64,000 bases of DNA from Fibrobacter sp. (GCA_017412605.1 JAFPWY010000010.1:124001-188000); one strand, 5' to 3'. Counted from the stretch's first letter, positions 32,835 to 42,646 are shown. The notes: generated by a model from the letters alone, not told the origin. Numbers and translations: made by a program.

Positions 32835-33493
32835 TGAATTCCGTGCTTGTGGCGATTCCTTCGATGAGGGAGATTTCGCTCCTGCACCCTCAGTCCGCTA
32901 ATTTGGATGGAAACATTCCCAGTATAATTGAATGTGAACGCTACGACATGGCCGTGTGCGGTGTTGGCATGCTGGACTTCGCAGTGAACCTGTCGGGGCT
33001 TCTCGCAAATCGTAAATATGCGTGCGTTCTCCAGGTCGGCATCTGTGGTGCTTACCCGGGACGTGGTCTTGCCGTCGGTGATGTTGTCCGCGTTCGCTCC
33101 GAGGTTGTGGGCGACATGGGCTTCCAAGAGGCTGACGGATCCTTTTCCCATTGGTCGAAATTAGTGAAGGGGTCTGCTAGTTATTCCGAGAATGCCTGTG
33201 GCGAAAACACGGGAATCCTTCCGGAGCCCTTGTGCCGATTGAAATCGGTAGCGGGCCTTACGGTGAATTGCTGTACTGGCACAGCCGGTCTGTCCCTCGA
33301 CCGGCAGGCCCGGTTCGGTGTCGATGTGGAGAGCATGGAGGGGGCCGCGCTTTTTGCCGTGTGCAAACGTTTCGGCATTCCGGGCTTTGAATTCCGCGCC
33401 GTGAGCAACATCGTGACCGACCGTGACCCGTCCACCTGGCGCATCCCCGAAGCCATGGCCGCCCTCAAAAGGGAGGTGCTGGATAATCTGTGA
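32834..33493 (+). CDS. mqnB: futalosine hydrolase
   Basis: This nucleoside-phosphorylase-fold enzyme cleaves futalosine to dehypoxanthinyl futalosine in menaquinone synthesis. The 219-residue protein has VGMLDFAVN, QVGICGAYPG and the ribose/purine site GVDVESMEGAALFAVC. The start overlaps the kinase stop codon. The nearby mqnD, a pathway partner, supports the call over other MTA/SAH-type nucleosidases. Confidence 0.88.
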   Translation: MNSVLVAIPSMREISLLHPQSANLDGNIPSIIECERYDMAVCGVGMLDFAVNLSGLLANRKYACVLQVGICGAYPGRGLAVGDVVRVRSEVVGDMGFQEADGSFSHWSKLVKGSASYSENACGENTGILPEPLCRLKSVAGLTVNCCTGTAGLSLDRQARFGVDVESMEGAALFAVCKRFGIPGFEFRAVSNIVTDRDPSTWRIPEAMAALKREVLDNL

Positions 33494-33540
33494 GTGCCCC
33501 TAACCCCTAGATCCAAGCCTCTAACCCCTAATCCCTAACT
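33494..33540. repeat. degenerate CCCTAA-type repeat between mqnB and mqnD
   Basis: Units such as CTAACCCCTAGATCC and CTAACCCCTAATCC fill the gap. Related units occur at 21925-21955. Confidence 0.6.
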
Positions 33541-34332
33541 ATGCGCCTTTCCCTCGGCATTTCCACCTGTCCCAACGACACCTACATCTACGAGGCCCTT
33601 ATTGCCGGCCTTGAGAATTCCCCTTTTGAGTGGGATGTCCACTATGCCGATGTCCAGACCCTGAACGAAATGGTCAGACAAGGGGTGCTGGACGTGGCTA
33701 AGGTGAGCGCGCAAGTTTTTCCCAAAATCGAGTGTGATTACCGTCACATGGGCTGCGGCGGGGCCATCGGTTATGGTTGCGGCCCGCTGTTGCTTTCGTC
33801 CTCGGCGGACGTGTTTGACCCGGCGGCCGTGACGACGCTCCCCGGGGCCGATACGACGGCGGCGCTTCTGTTCAAGTTTTGGTACGGGCGCGAAATGGGG
33901 GGAGAGCCCGCTGTGCGCTATGCGCTGTTTAACGAGGTGTACCAGTCCCTGCGTGACGGTTCCTCGGCTCAGGGTGTGGTCATTCATGAGCACCGGTTTA
34001 CCTGGAAGCGGGATGGATTGCATCTTCTTGCCGATTTGGGCGCATATTGGGAGGATAAGACGAATTCTCCGATTCCGCTTGGAATTTCCGTCATTCGCCG
34101 TTCGCTTCCGGACGAAGTGGTTTGCGCAGTCGAGGCGGAAATTCGGAGGAGTATCTCCATTGCGAGAGAAAGGACAGATTTGGTGACGCCTTTTATCGAA
34201 AAGTTGGCACAAATCGAGGACCGGAATGTCATCGAGCAGCACATCAAAATGTTCGTGAACGATTTTTCGGAAAATGTTGGGGAGAAGGGGGAAAAAGCAT
34301 TAAAATGTCTTTGGCAAGTGGCTGGTCGCTAA
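33541..34332 (+). CDS. mqnD: 1,4-dihydroxy-6-naphthoate synthase
   Basis: The enzyme converts cyclic dehypoxanthinyl futalosine to 1,4-dihydroxy-6-naphthoate. The 263-residue protein starts MRLSLGISTCPNDTYIYEAL, with DVAKVSAQVFPKI, GYGCGPLLLSS and PLGISVIRRSL, all typical of MqnD. It has a periplasmic-binding-like fold without a signal peptide, as expected. No strong ribosome site is seen in the repeat upstream, so it may depend on readthrough from mqnB. Confidence 0.93.
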   Translation: MRLSLGISTCPNDTYIYEALIAGLENSPFEWDVHYADVQTLNEMVRQGVLDVAKVSAQVFPKIECDYRHMGCGGAIGYGCGPLLLSSSADVFDPAAVTTLPGADTTAALLFKFWYGREMGGEPAVRYALFNEVYQSLRDGSSAQGVVIHEHRFTWKRDGLHLLADLGAYWEDKTNSPIPLGISVIRRSLPDEVVCAVEAEIRRSISIARERTDLVTPFIEKLAQIEDRNVIEQHIKMFVNDFSENVGEKGEKALKCLWQVAGR

Positions 34333-34361
34333 AAAGGGCTTTATTTTGCCCCTTTTTTGGC
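34333..34361 (+). terminator. terminator of mqnD
   Basis: AGGGC and GCCCC/T form a short stem with a T/A-rich loop, followed by six T. Confidence 0.6.
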
Positions 34362-34473
34362 CCAATTTTGTGTAATAATATATAAACGTAAAATTCATTT
34401 TACAAAATAGCGAATTTTTGAAAAAAACTTTAATTATTTTCACATACAGCATCTTTTTTCCGGGAGTTTGCTT

Positions 34474-34671
34474 ATGAGTTTAGTCAATGATCTCGATCAG
34501 AAAATCGAAAACTTCAAACGCGAGTTCGAGAAGTTCGAACGCGGCAACAAGTCTGCTGGCACGCGTGCTCGCAAGGTTCTGCAGGATATCAAGAAGACCT
34601 GCCAGGACATCCGTGTTCTGATTCAGGGAACAAAAAAGGAGGAAGCGAAGGCTGAATCTTCTGAAAATTGA
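34474..34671 (+). CDS. histone H1-like DNA-binding protein
   Basis: The 65-residue protein (ATG at 34474, GGGAG upstream) has alternating acidic and basic helices and the block RGNKSAGTRARKVLQDIKK. The GNKAAGTRARK wording matches small H1/Hc1-like proteins of Bacteroidota and Chlamydiota, which coat DNA. It has a charged tail (KKEEAKAESSEN). It has its own gap on both sides and probably its own promoter. Confidence 0.75.
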   Translation: MSLVNDLDQKIENFKREFEKFERGNKSAGTRARKVLQDIKKTCQDIRVLIQGTKKEEAKAESSEN

Positions 34672-34697
34672 CTTATACCCCCTAAAAATGGCAAATG

Positions 34698-34730
34698 ACA
34701 CTTTTTTTTTACGCTAAAAAAAGGTGTTTT
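34698..34730 (+). terminator. AT-rich terminator of the H1-like gene
   Basis: ACAC plus a T-run pairs with an A-run plus GTGT, then four T. Confidence 0.5.
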
Positions 34731-34743
34731 CAATAAAAAGTGT

Positions 34744-34772
34744 TTGACTATTGCCGTTTGTAAAGGTATATT
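34744..34772 (+). promoter_or_regulatory. promoter of the envelope cluster
   Basis: TTGACT (34744-34749), 17 bases, TATATT (34767-34772). The leader holds an imperfect palindrome (34781-34806) that contains TTTGTTTACCC. Confidence 0.85.
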
Positions 34773-34854
34773 CCATTCGGGTTTTGTTTACCCTAATGGG
34801 CAAAACAAGAGAATATGAATTTTTTGTGTACTATGATTGGAGAAACGTAGCAGT

Positions 34855-36372
34855 ATGACCCTAAAGAAACTGGTCCTAATTACGGCCGGGGCTTTGCTTC
34901 TTTCCGGAACCGCCATGGCAAGGAATATCAACGTGCCTGGCGATTACTCAAAGATTGCAGATGCACTCGGAAAAGCGGATGCCGGGGATACCATCCTTGT
35001 CAAACGTGGAACTTACAACGAAAACATCACCTTGATCATGGGTGTTGTGCTCAAGGGCGAGGATCCGCTCACTACCATCATCGATGGTGGTCGCCGCGGT
35101 CCGACCGTCATGGGTACTTCGGGCGCCGAAATGTCTCACTTTACGGTGAAGAACGGTATCGAAGGTATTCTTTGCGAAAACGCCGCCCCCTACATCCACC
35201 ACTGCTATGTGTTGGATAACAAGGCAACGGGTATTGGTGCGTTCATTTCGCTCCCTTGGCTCCGTAACAACGTGGTGTACGGCAACCGCTGGTCCGGCAT
35301 TCTCGCATGGGGTGCCAAGTCGCTGGATGCCTTCATCGAACATAACGTTGTTCTCCGCAACGGCTACTCTGGCCTTGCGTTGAAGGGACCGACCAACGTG
35401 GTCGCCCGTAACAACATCTTCATGGAGAACCACTACTACGGTGTGTTCGCCGACCCGGCCGCCGGCCAGACGAAGGTGGAGTACAACAACATCTACAAGA
35501 ACTATTACCCGTTCAACCAGTACATCAAGGTGAACCGCACGAACGTTTCGCTCGATCCGAAGTTCATCAACCACTCGCTGTCGAAGCCGAACTTCTACTG
35601 CCAGTCCACCTCGCCGATGCTCAAGCGCGGTAAGGGCAAGGCTGACATCGGCCTCACCGCTGCTGAAGTGGCTAAGGACGAGGAACAGGCCGAGGAAACC
35701 CGCAATCCGGATACGGATGCCGACGGCCTTTGCGATCCTTGGGTCTCCGAAGAAGGCGTTTCCGACAAGTACGCCTCCGTCTGTACGGGTCTCGACAACT
35801 GCCCGGAAGAAGCCGAAGACTTCGACGGATACCAGGATGACGATGGCTGCCCGGATGCCGACAACGACCGCGACGGTCTCTGCGATCCGTGGGTCGAAGC
35901 TAAGGGTATGCTTTCCAACTTTGCTCACGTCTGTAAGGGTGTTGACCTCTGCCCCGAACAGGCTGAAACTCAGAACGGCTACAAGGACGAAGATGGTTGC
36001 CCGGACGAAGTCCCGCAGCCGCCGAAGAAAGTGTTCGTTCTTGAAGGCGTGAACTTTGAATCCGGCAAGGCCACCATCACTCAGGACTCCTATGTGTCTC
36101 TGATGAAGGTCGTTGATATTATGGAATCCTTCGCCGAAACGACGTTTGAAATTGTCGGCCACACGGATAACGTGGGTATCAAGGAAAAGAACATGCAGCT
36201 CTCCGCTGACCGCGCCGCTGCCGTGAAGAACTTCCTTGTTGAGAAAGGCATCGATGAGAGCCGTATGACTACGAGTGGCAAGGGTGACTCCCAGCCGGTC
36301 GCTTCCAACAAAACCCCAGAAGGGCGTGCGCAGAACCGTCGTATCGAGTTCATCCGCACGGACATCAAGTAA
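34855..36372 (+). CDS. OmpA-family protein with N-terminal beta-helix and calcium-type repeats
   Basis: The 505-residue exported protein (signal TAGALLLSGTAMA) has three parts. A right-handed parallel beta-helix spans residues 22-255 (YSKIADALGKADAGDTILVKRGTY, then NNVVYGNRWSGI, ARNNIFMENHYYGV). Asp-rich thrombospondin type 3-like repeats follow (DTDADGLCDPW, DNDRDGLCDPW, 280-400). The C-terminal OmpA domain binds peptidoglycan (GVNFESGKATI, VGHTDN, LSADRAAAVKNFL, NRRIEF). It opens the cluster. The helix may bind polysaccharide; this is inferred. ATG 34855 is preferred over an in-frame TTG at 34837. Confidence 0.88.
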   Translation: MTLKKLVLITAGALLLSGTAMARNINVPGDYSKIADALGKADAGDTILVKRGTYNENITLIMGVVLKGEDPLTTIIDGGRRGPTVMGTSGAEMSHFTVKNGIEGILCENAAPYIHHCYVLDNKATGIGAFISLPWLRNNVVYGNRWSGILAWGAKSLDAFIEHNVVLRNGYSGLALKGPTNVVARNNIFMENHYYGVFADPAAGQTKVEYNNIYKNYYPFNQYIKVNRTNVSLDPKFINHSLSKPNFYCQSTSPMLKRGKGKADIGLTAAEVAKDEEQAEETRNPDTDADGLCDPWVSEEGVSDKYASVCTGLDNCPEEAEDFDGYQDDDGCPDADNDRDGLCDPWVEAKGMLSNFAHVCKGVDLCPEQAETQNGYKDEDGCPDEVPQPPKKVFVLEGVNFESGKATITQDSYVSLMKVVDIMESFAETTFEIVGHTDNVGIKEKNMQLSADRAAAVKNFLVEKGIDESRMTTSGKGDSQPVASNKTPEGRAQNRRIEFIRTDIK

Positions 36373-36383
36373 AGGAGTAGGTG

Positions 36384-38765
36384 ATGATGCATACTAGTTT
36401 CATCAAAAAAGCAACAGTCTTTGGACTCGCTTTGGCCAGCACTTCTTTGTTCGCCGAGGCAACCTACTCTCCGCACAAGTACCAGCAGAATGACTGGTTC
36501 GCTGAATTCGGTGGTAACACTGCCATGTACGTGAACCCGGCTGGTATTTCTGAGACGGATCAGTTTGAATTGAGCTTTGGCTTCTTCAGCTCCATTAGCG
36601 GCGAAGCTAGCCAGGAATACGTCAGCTTTACCTATCCGATCGATTACAAGCACACGTGGGGATTCTCCTTCTTCGAAAACGGTGCTTCTATCGATGGCGG
36701 TCAGGATTACGTTGAAAACGCATTCATGTTGGGATATGCGTACAACTTAATTCAGTGCATCGCCTTGGGTATCGACATCTCGGTCCTGCAGATCAACCAG
36801 TTCGATGAGAACAAGCACATCTCCTTGGGCGCTGACGTCGGCCTTAACTGGAACCCGATTGCCAACTCCAAGTTTGGTTACCTGTTGGTCGGTGTTGCCT
36901 TGCAGAACGTTGTTCAGCCGGGTATCAGCACCGAGGAAGGCTCTAGTTCCTATTCGTTCGTTGCCCCGGGCTTCTTCGGTGGCGATCGTGACGATGCGTA
37001 CAACATTCCTTCTAACCTGAACTTCTCCTTGTTCTATCGCGGCCTCAACCGCGCTCTGGAAGCCAAGGTCGAACTTTCCTTGATCGACGTGTTCCACTCC
37101 GACAAGGAAGGTGGAGACGGTATGAACCTCGAAGAAAGCTTCACGGTGACATACTTCCTCTCTCCGCACCTCGGTGTTCGCCTCCGCTTCACCAAGGAAG
37201 GTTATCCGGTTGCAGGTGCGACGGTTAACGTTAAGGACGTGAGCCTCTTCCGTTACCTCGCTCTTGATCTCGAAATGTCTCACGATGACCTCTACGCCAA
37301 GAAGAACCGTGGCTTCATTTGGGCTGTCAAGCTCACCAGCCGCTTCGGTGACACTCGTGAAGAGAAGATTGGTGAAGAACGTTATCGTCGCTTGAAGATC
37401 GAACCTGAAAACGACTACCGTGCCGCTATGCGTCTGTACTTGAACCGTCAGTTCCTCGAAGCAGCTTATGCCTTCGGTAAGGTTCAGACCAAGTACCCCG
37501 CATTCCACCTTGTCGACCAGGCTGCGTTCTACAAGGCAAAGTCCTTCGAAAACCTCCGTATGCACAAGGCTGCTAAGGCCGTGTACGAAGACGCTATCAA
37601 GCGCTACCCGCAGAGTGACCAGCGCGCCAAGTACCACTTCCAGTTGATGAACATCGACTATAAGGAAGGCAAGTACACGGAAGCTATGGCCAAGTACCAG
37701 AATATCGCCCAGAAGTTCGGCGAAAGCGACGTGAAGGCTGACGCTGACTACGTTGCCGGCCAGATCAAGTTCGAACAGGGCCTCTACCAGGAAGCTGTCG
37801 ACCTGCTCGCCGCCATCCTTCCGGGTAACGCAAACTACTTCTACGCCCGTTACACCATGGGTATCGCCTACAGCCGTATGGGCAAGTGGGACGAAGCCGA
37901 AAACTGCTTCCGCGATATTACGGAACAGCCGGTTTCCAACCAGTCCGAACGCGACCTGCAGGATGCCGCCAAGGTGAAGCTCGGCCACATCTACTTCTCT
38001 GGTGAAAAGCCGGACATTGCTCAGGCCGCTCAGATGTACGGTCAGGTGCAGGCTGGTTCCCCGGTGTATGACGAAGCTATGCTCGGTATCGCATGGTCCT
38101 TCCTCAAGGTGAACAAGCCGAACGAAGCCATGAAGCCGGCTCAGTGGATTATCAGCAACCTTCCGGAATCCTTCCTGGTTTCCGAAGCCTACCTGGTGAT
38201 TGGTTACTGCCACTTCATGAAGAAGGATTACAACAACGCTGCCAAGGCTCTTGAACAGGCTGAAAAGCGCACCGAACAGCCGGTTGTGACTGTTGCCGCT
38301 CGCGACAGTGCCCGTCAGGCTTACGATGCTATGCAGGACGAATTTGACTCCGTGCAGGTCAAGGCTTTGGATCTTGCTCGTCAGCTCCCCACGCCGCGTG
38401 TGGAGAAGAAGCGTGAAGCTCTGCGTCCGTCCTTCGACAAGGCGAACAAGACAATTGAAGATTATGCAGCATTTACCCAGAAATCCATTCAGAGTGACCG
38501 CTTCGAGTCCAACCGTAAGCGTATCTTGGATGACGCCGGCTTTACCTTGGCAACTGTGAAGACCAAGATGAGCCAGGGCGGCGCCTCCTCTGAAGCTGCT
38601 CAGGAACTCGAATCGTTGGAAGACGATCTTGAAATGGGCGGTGACGATATGGGTGGTTCGTCGGATGCTGGTAGCAGCAGCGAAGCTCCTGCTCCTGCTG
38701 GTGGCGACGAAAGCGCTGGCGGTTCTTCTGATGAACTCGGCGATGACCTCGGAGACGACTTCTAG
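36384..38765 (+). CDS. outer-membrane barrel fused to TPR repeats
   Basis: The protein has about 793 residues, with AAAGGAG before the ATG. After the signal peptide (LALASTSLFA) residues 25-330 are beta-rich with barrel-like strands, starting NDWFAEFGGNTAMYVNPAGI, a wording reminiscent of PorV/PorQ-type proteins. Residues 350-640 are TPR-like helical repeats (YLNRQFLEAAYAFGKVQTKYP, YKEGKYTEAMAKYQNIAQKF). The C-terminus is a Ser/Asp/Gly-rich tail. It follows the OmpA gene by 11 bp. A pore with a periplasmic scaffold is the natural reading. Confidence 0.78.
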   Translation: MMHTSFIKKATVFGLALASTSLFAEATYSPHKYQQNDWFAEFGGNTAMYVNPAGISETDQFELSFGFFSSISGEASQEYVSFTYPIDYKHTWGFSFFENGASIDGGQDYVENAFMLGYAYNLIQCIALGIDISVLQINQFDENKHISLGADVGLNWNPIANSKFGYLLVGVALQNVVQPGISTEEGSSSYSFVAPGFFGGDRDDAYNIPSNLNFSLFYRGLNRALEAKVELSLIDVFHSDKEGGDGMNLEESFTVTYFLSPHLGVRLRFTKEGYPVAGATVNVKDVSLFRYLALDLEMSHDDLYAKKNRGFIWAVKLTSRFGDTREEKIGEERYRRLKIEPENDYRAAMRLYLNRQFLEAAYAFGKVQTKYPAFHLVDQAAFYKAKSFENLRMHKAAKAVYEDAIKRYPQSDQRAKYHFQLMNIDYKEGKYTEAMAKYQNIAQKFGESDVKADADYVAGQIKFEQGLYQEAVDLLAAILPGNANYFYARYTMGIAYSRMGKWDEAENCFRDITEQPVSNQSERDLQDAAKVKLGHIYFSGEKPDIAQAAQMYGQVQAGSPVYDEAMLGIAWSFLKVNKPNEAMKPAQWIISNLPESFLVSEAYLVIGYCHFMKKDYNNAAKALEQAEKRTEQPVVTVAARDSARQAYDAMQDEFDSVQVKALDLARQLPTPRVEKKREALRPSFDKANKTIEDYAAFTQKSIQSDRFESNRKRILDDAGFTLATVKTKMSQGGASSEAAQELESLEDDLEMGGDDMGGSSDAGSSSEAPAPAGGDESAGGSSDELGDDLGDDF

Positions 38766-38814
38766 TCTTCGGGGTTTTCCCCTTTTTAAAGAAATAATAG
38801 GTGGATAGATAACA

Positions 38815-41800
38815 ATGAAAAAATTCTTGCTTGTGAGCGCAATGATTTGTGCTCTGGTCGGGAATGCCTTTGCTGCATCCGACCCCTGTAAAGACAAAGT
38901 CGCCGAAGCCAAGAAGTTGGCGGCAAAGTGCAAATCCTACAAGAAGGGCAGCTCTGAATTCAAGAAGTGCGCCAGTTCATATAAGGTCCTCAAGAACCAG
39001 GCCGACCAGGCTTGCCGTTCCGGTGGCCTTGATGAGAATGGCATGCGTCAGGCTATTGCCCAGTGGGAAAAGCAGGTGAACAACTGTAAGGGTAAGCAGA
39101 ACAAGCGCTGCGCTTCTGCTCTCCAGCAGCTGGGTCACTATCAGTTCCAGTTGGAAGAGAAACTCTTCCTCGATGCCCAGGGCCAGTACGAAGAAGACGT
39201 GGCATGGTGCGCCGACCGCGATAACAAGCCGGCCAAGTGCGCAAACATCGACCAGCTTCCGAAGGCCGAGCACTCCAAGTCTCTCGGTTACTTCCTCGAA
39301 TACATCGACAAGTACCCGAAGGAAGACAAGACGCCGGTCGTGATGTACCAGGCTGCTGCAGTGCTCGAAGCTAGCGGCGAAGACGACAAGGCCTTCCGCC
39401 TCCGTGAACGTCTCGTCAAGGGCTTCCCGGACAACGGCCTCGTTCCGAAGGCCTGGCTCCGTATGGCTGAATACCACTTCATGAACCGCAAGTTCCGCGA
39501 CGCTATCGGTGCCTACAAGAAGGTGACCGGCTTCGAGAACCTCACGGGTAAGGAAGCGGCCCTCGCCATGTACCACTTGGCTGAATCCTACTATAACATT
39601 GCCGAATACGAAACGGCTGCTATCAAGTACTACGATTACATCATCGGCGCCGACAAGGGTAAATACCCGAACGACTTGCGCGCAGAAGCTATGGACTTCA
39701 TGGCTGCTTCCTTCTCTGACCTTGAAGGTGGTGGTGTTGCCGAAGCAGAAGCCTTCCTTAAGGACAAGAAGGTTCCGTTCAAGGATTCCGTCTACTACCG
39801 TATCGGTATGAAGAACAAGGACCATGACCGTAACGAAGAAGCTGTCCAGTCCTTCAAGCGCTTGATGGCCATCAACCCGGACTACATCGACGCTCCGCTC
39901 GCCGATATCGCCATGGTTGAAATCTTCATCGTGCAGCAGAAGTTCGACGAAGCCCAGCAGCATCGTTATGTTGTTGTGAAGCGTTATGACCGCAACTCTT
40001 CTTGGTACAAGAAGAACCAGAAGTATCCTGAATCTGTGAAGAATGCCGAACGCGCTATCCGTTCCGCTATGCTTGACATCCCGCAGTTCCACCATGCGCG
40101 CGCTGCCAAGCTTACCAAGGAAGGCGACCTGGAAGCCGGCAAGAAGCAGTACATGGAAGCTATCAAGGCTTACGAAGCATTCCTGAAGCGCTACGCCAAG
40201 GAACCGACCTGGGACGAATACAAGGTGCACATCAACTTGGCTCTCGTCTACCAGGAAATGGGTCAGTTTGCTAACGCCGCCAAGATGTTCAACTGGATCG
40301 TCGATACCGATACCACTCGCTACGGCCGTCGCCCGATGGGCTCCGAAGCTCTCCTCAAGAAGGAAGAAGCTGGTTACAACGCCGTGCTCATGATGGATCA
40401 GTCTCGTGAAAACGCCAAGAAGAACAAGTACGGTGACGACGCTGTCAAGGCTTACAAGTCCGAAGAGACCAAGGCCTACTTCGCACAGGTCGACAAGTAC
40501 ATGAAGAAATTTGGCAACAACAAGGAAGCTGCCGAACTTGCTTACAACGCAGCCATCGTCCACTACGATGCCAAGCAGTACAAGACCGCCGTGACGGTGC
40601 TCCGCGAACTTCGCCAGAAGTATCCGAACCACCAGTACATTTTGCTCATCAGCCGTATGCTTGCCCAGTCCTTGCTGGAATCCAACCAGCTTGACGAATC
40701 CCTCAAGGAATTCGAATGGCTCTACAAGCAGTATCACGATGTCAAGGCCACCAGGAACGACTCCATGGCCAAGGAAATCGAAAAGGCTATCGCTGCCGTG
40801 CTCTTCCAGATGGCTGAACAGTCCGTCAAGAACGGCCAGTACGAAAAGGGTGCCCAGGCTTACTTGGCCCTCGTGAAGCGCTATCCGCTGGTCTCCTTCT
40901 CTGACAAGGCCGTGTTCGAAGCCGGTGCCGCTTACGAAAACGCCAAGCAGTACACCAAGGCTGCCGAGACCTTCATGATCTTGCCGAAGCAGTACTCTAG
41001 CTCTCCGCTGACCATCAAGGGCGTGCTCCGTGCCGCATCCGCTTACAAGAAGGACAACAAGCCGCGTGAAGCTGCTACGACGTTCCTCTTCATCACGAAC
41101 CAGTTCCCGCAGGATTCCATGGCCTTCCAGGCTATCGGTTTCGCAGCCCAGACTTACGACTCCATCCCGGATAAGAAGCAGGCCGCTATCACGTTCGAAC
41201 TCGCTTACAAGCGTTATCCGAAGAACGAAAAGACTCCGGCATTCCTCTACAGCGCATGCTTGAGCTATGACGAAGCCAAGATGACCGACGAAGCCATCCG
41301 CTGCTCTAAGGACCTCGTTCGCGACTACCCGAAGAGCACCTACGCTCTCGACGCTGCGTTCTCTATTCCGCTGGCCTACGCCAACGCGAAGAAGTGGGAC
41401 GAAGCCGCCAAGGAATACCACAACTTCATCAGGATGTACACCGAAGACAAGGAAAAGCTGATTGCTGCCTACATCGGTGCCGCCCGTGCCTACATGGAAC
41501 TCAAGGAAGAAGACAAGGCAGTCGAAGACTACCGCAAGACTCTGGAAGCCTACGACAAGTACGGTTTGCAGATCAAGAATGCTGACCCGGGTATCCCGGC
41601 CGAAGCAGCCTTCTACCTCGGCGAACATGAATTCCACAAGATGGACCCGTATGTGCTGAAGGGCAAGGAAAAGGACAAGGCCAAGACCATCAAGACCTTG
41701 GTTGAAATCCTCCAGAAGGCCATGGGCCACTACTCCAAGTCTGCAGCCTACGCTTCTGAAAAGTGGACCTTCCGTGCCACCAACAAGATGGGTATGCTCT

Positions 41801-42570
41801 TCGTTACGATGGCCGCCAAGATCCGCGAACAGGAACTGAACGGCAAGAAGGAAGAAGAACGCTTTGCCGAACGTATCACCGTTGTGCAGCAGCTCCCGAC
41901 CTACTACGAACAAGCTCGTCCGATCTTCCAGAAGAACATCGACCTTGCTCGTGACCAGGGCTTCTACAACCAGGACGTGATCGAGGCTGAAGAAGGTTAT
42001 ATCGAAATGTACTACCAGGGCTGCGCCGTGTTCGTCGAAGTCGCCGATGCGTTCGCTAACTCTCCGCTGCCTGACTCTGCCGCTATCGTGAAGGAATACG
42101 TGGAATACGAAGGCGCCGTCAAGGAAGACGCTATCGAAATGGCTCACGAAGACCTCGAAGCCTACCGCGAAGCCCTTAACGAAAAGTCCGAAGGTGCTAA
42201 GCAGCTTGCTATCCCGCAGTGCGCTACGGGTATCAAGGCTTCTGCCCACTATGGTATCGATAACCAGTGGACCGCTAAGTTGTTCGAAACCTTGAAGTCT
42301 CTCGACGAGAACAATGAGGCCAACAACACGAAGATCACGAAGTTCGACCCGTCTACGCTGTTCAGCGACCCGTCCTACTTCAAGACCAAGGCTCGTCTGG
42401 AACAGATCGCCAAGTCCGAAGTCATGACTCCGGAAGAGCAGATCAACACCTACCGCGACATCATCAAGGATGCCAAGGCTGAGAACGAAAAGCTGAAGGC
42501 CGAACTCGCTAGCTTGAAGAAGCAGCTCGCTCCGGCTCCGGCTCCCGCCGCCTCTCCGGCCGGATACTAG
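38815..42570 (+). CDS. very large periplasmic TPR-repeat protein
   Basis: The 1251-residue protein has signal peptide MKKFLLVSAMICALVGNAFA, a Cys-containing N-terminal region (residues 24-140), then TPR-type repeats nearly to the end (for example FLKRYAKEPTWDEYKVHINLA, NGQYEKGAQAYLALVKRYP). A short coiled coil (AKAENEKLKAELASLKKQL) and an Ala/Pro tail close it. Codon use is strongly biased, like the genes beside it, suggesting high expression. It probably forms a long scaffold between the barrel proteins and the motor genes that follow. The 49-bp gap upstream holds a small GGGG/CCCC hairpin with T-run. Confidence 0.82.
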   Translation: MKKFLLVSAMICALVGNAFAASDPCKDKVAEAKKLAAKCKSYKKGSSEFKKCASSYKVLKNQADQACRSGGLDENGMRQAIAQWEKQVNNCKGKQNKRCASALQQLGHYQFQLEEKLFLDAQGQYEEDVAWCADRDNKPAKCANIDQLPKAEHSKSLGYFLEYIDKYPKEDKTPVVMYQAAAVLEASGEDDKAFRLRERLVKGFPDNGLVPKAWLRMAEYHFMNRKFRDAIGAYKKVTGFENLTGKEAALAMYHLAESYYNIAEYETAAIKYYDYIIGADKGKYPNDLRAEAMDFMAASFSDLEGGGVAEAEAFLKDKKVPFKDSVYYRIGMKNKDHDRNEEAVQSFKRLMAINPDYIDAPLADIAMVEIFIVQQKFDEAQQHRYVVVKRYDRNSSWYKKNQKYPESVKNAERAIRSAMLDIPQFHHARAAKLTKEGDLEAGKKQYMEAIKAYEAFLKRYAKEPTWDEYKVHINLALVYQEMGQFANAAKMFNWIVDTDTTRYGRRPMGSEALLKKEEAGYNAVLMMDQSRENAKKNKYGDDAVKAYKSEETKAYFAQVDKYMKKFGNNKEAAELAYNAAIVHYDAKQYKTAVTVLRELRQKYPNHQYILLISRMLAQSLLESNQLDESLKEFEWLYKQYHDVKATRNDSMAKEIEKAIAAVLFQMAEQSVKNGQYEKGAQAYLALVKRYPLVSFSDKAVFEAGAAYENAKQYTKAAETFMILPKQYSSSPLTIKGVLRAASAYKKDNKPREAATTFLFITNQFPQDSMAFQAIGFAAQTYDSIPDKKQAAITFELAYKRYPKNEKTPAFLYSACLSYDEAKMTDEAIRCSKDLVRDYPKSTYALDAAFSIPLAYANAKKWDEAAKEYHNFIRMYTEDKEKLIAAYIGAARAYMELKEEDKAVEDYRKTLEAYDKYGLQIKNADPGIPAEAAFYLGEHEFHKMDPYVLKGKEKDKAKTIKTLVEILQKAMGHYSKSAAYASEKWTFRATNKMGMLFVTMAAKIREQELNGKKEEERFAERITVVQQLPTYYEQARPIFQKNIDLARDQGFYNQDVIEAEEGYIEMYYQGCAVFVEVADAFANSPLPDSAAIVKEYVEYEGAVKEDAIEMAHEDLEAYREALNEKSEGAKQLAIPQCATGIKASAHYGIDNQWTAKLFETLKSLDENNEANNTKITKFDPSTLFSDPSYFKTKARLEQIAKSEVMTPEEQINTYRDIIKDAKAENEKLKAELASLKKQLAPAPAPAASPAGY

Positions 42571-42588
42571 CGGTAAAAACAATTTTAC

Positions 42589-42622
42589 GGGGAACCTTGT
42601 TCATAGGGTTCCCCCTTTATTT
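42589..42622 (+). terminator. terminator after the large TPR gene
   Basis: GGGGAACC (42589-42596) and GGTTCCCC (42607-42614), then CTTTATTT. It may lower rather than stop expression of the motor genes. Confidence 0.7.
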
Positions 42623-42646
42623 GGGGCGGAAATGGCGTTTTTGAAT

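Noticed and set aside
38977-42582. A 1201-codon open frame antisense to the large TPR gene, and similar long antisense frames over other genes (36747-38933, 45931-47376, 34948-36162)
   Set aside because: The plus-strand genes have signal peptides, clear domains and strongly biased codons. That bias removes stop codons from the opposite strand. The antisense products show no recognisable domain and no start signals.
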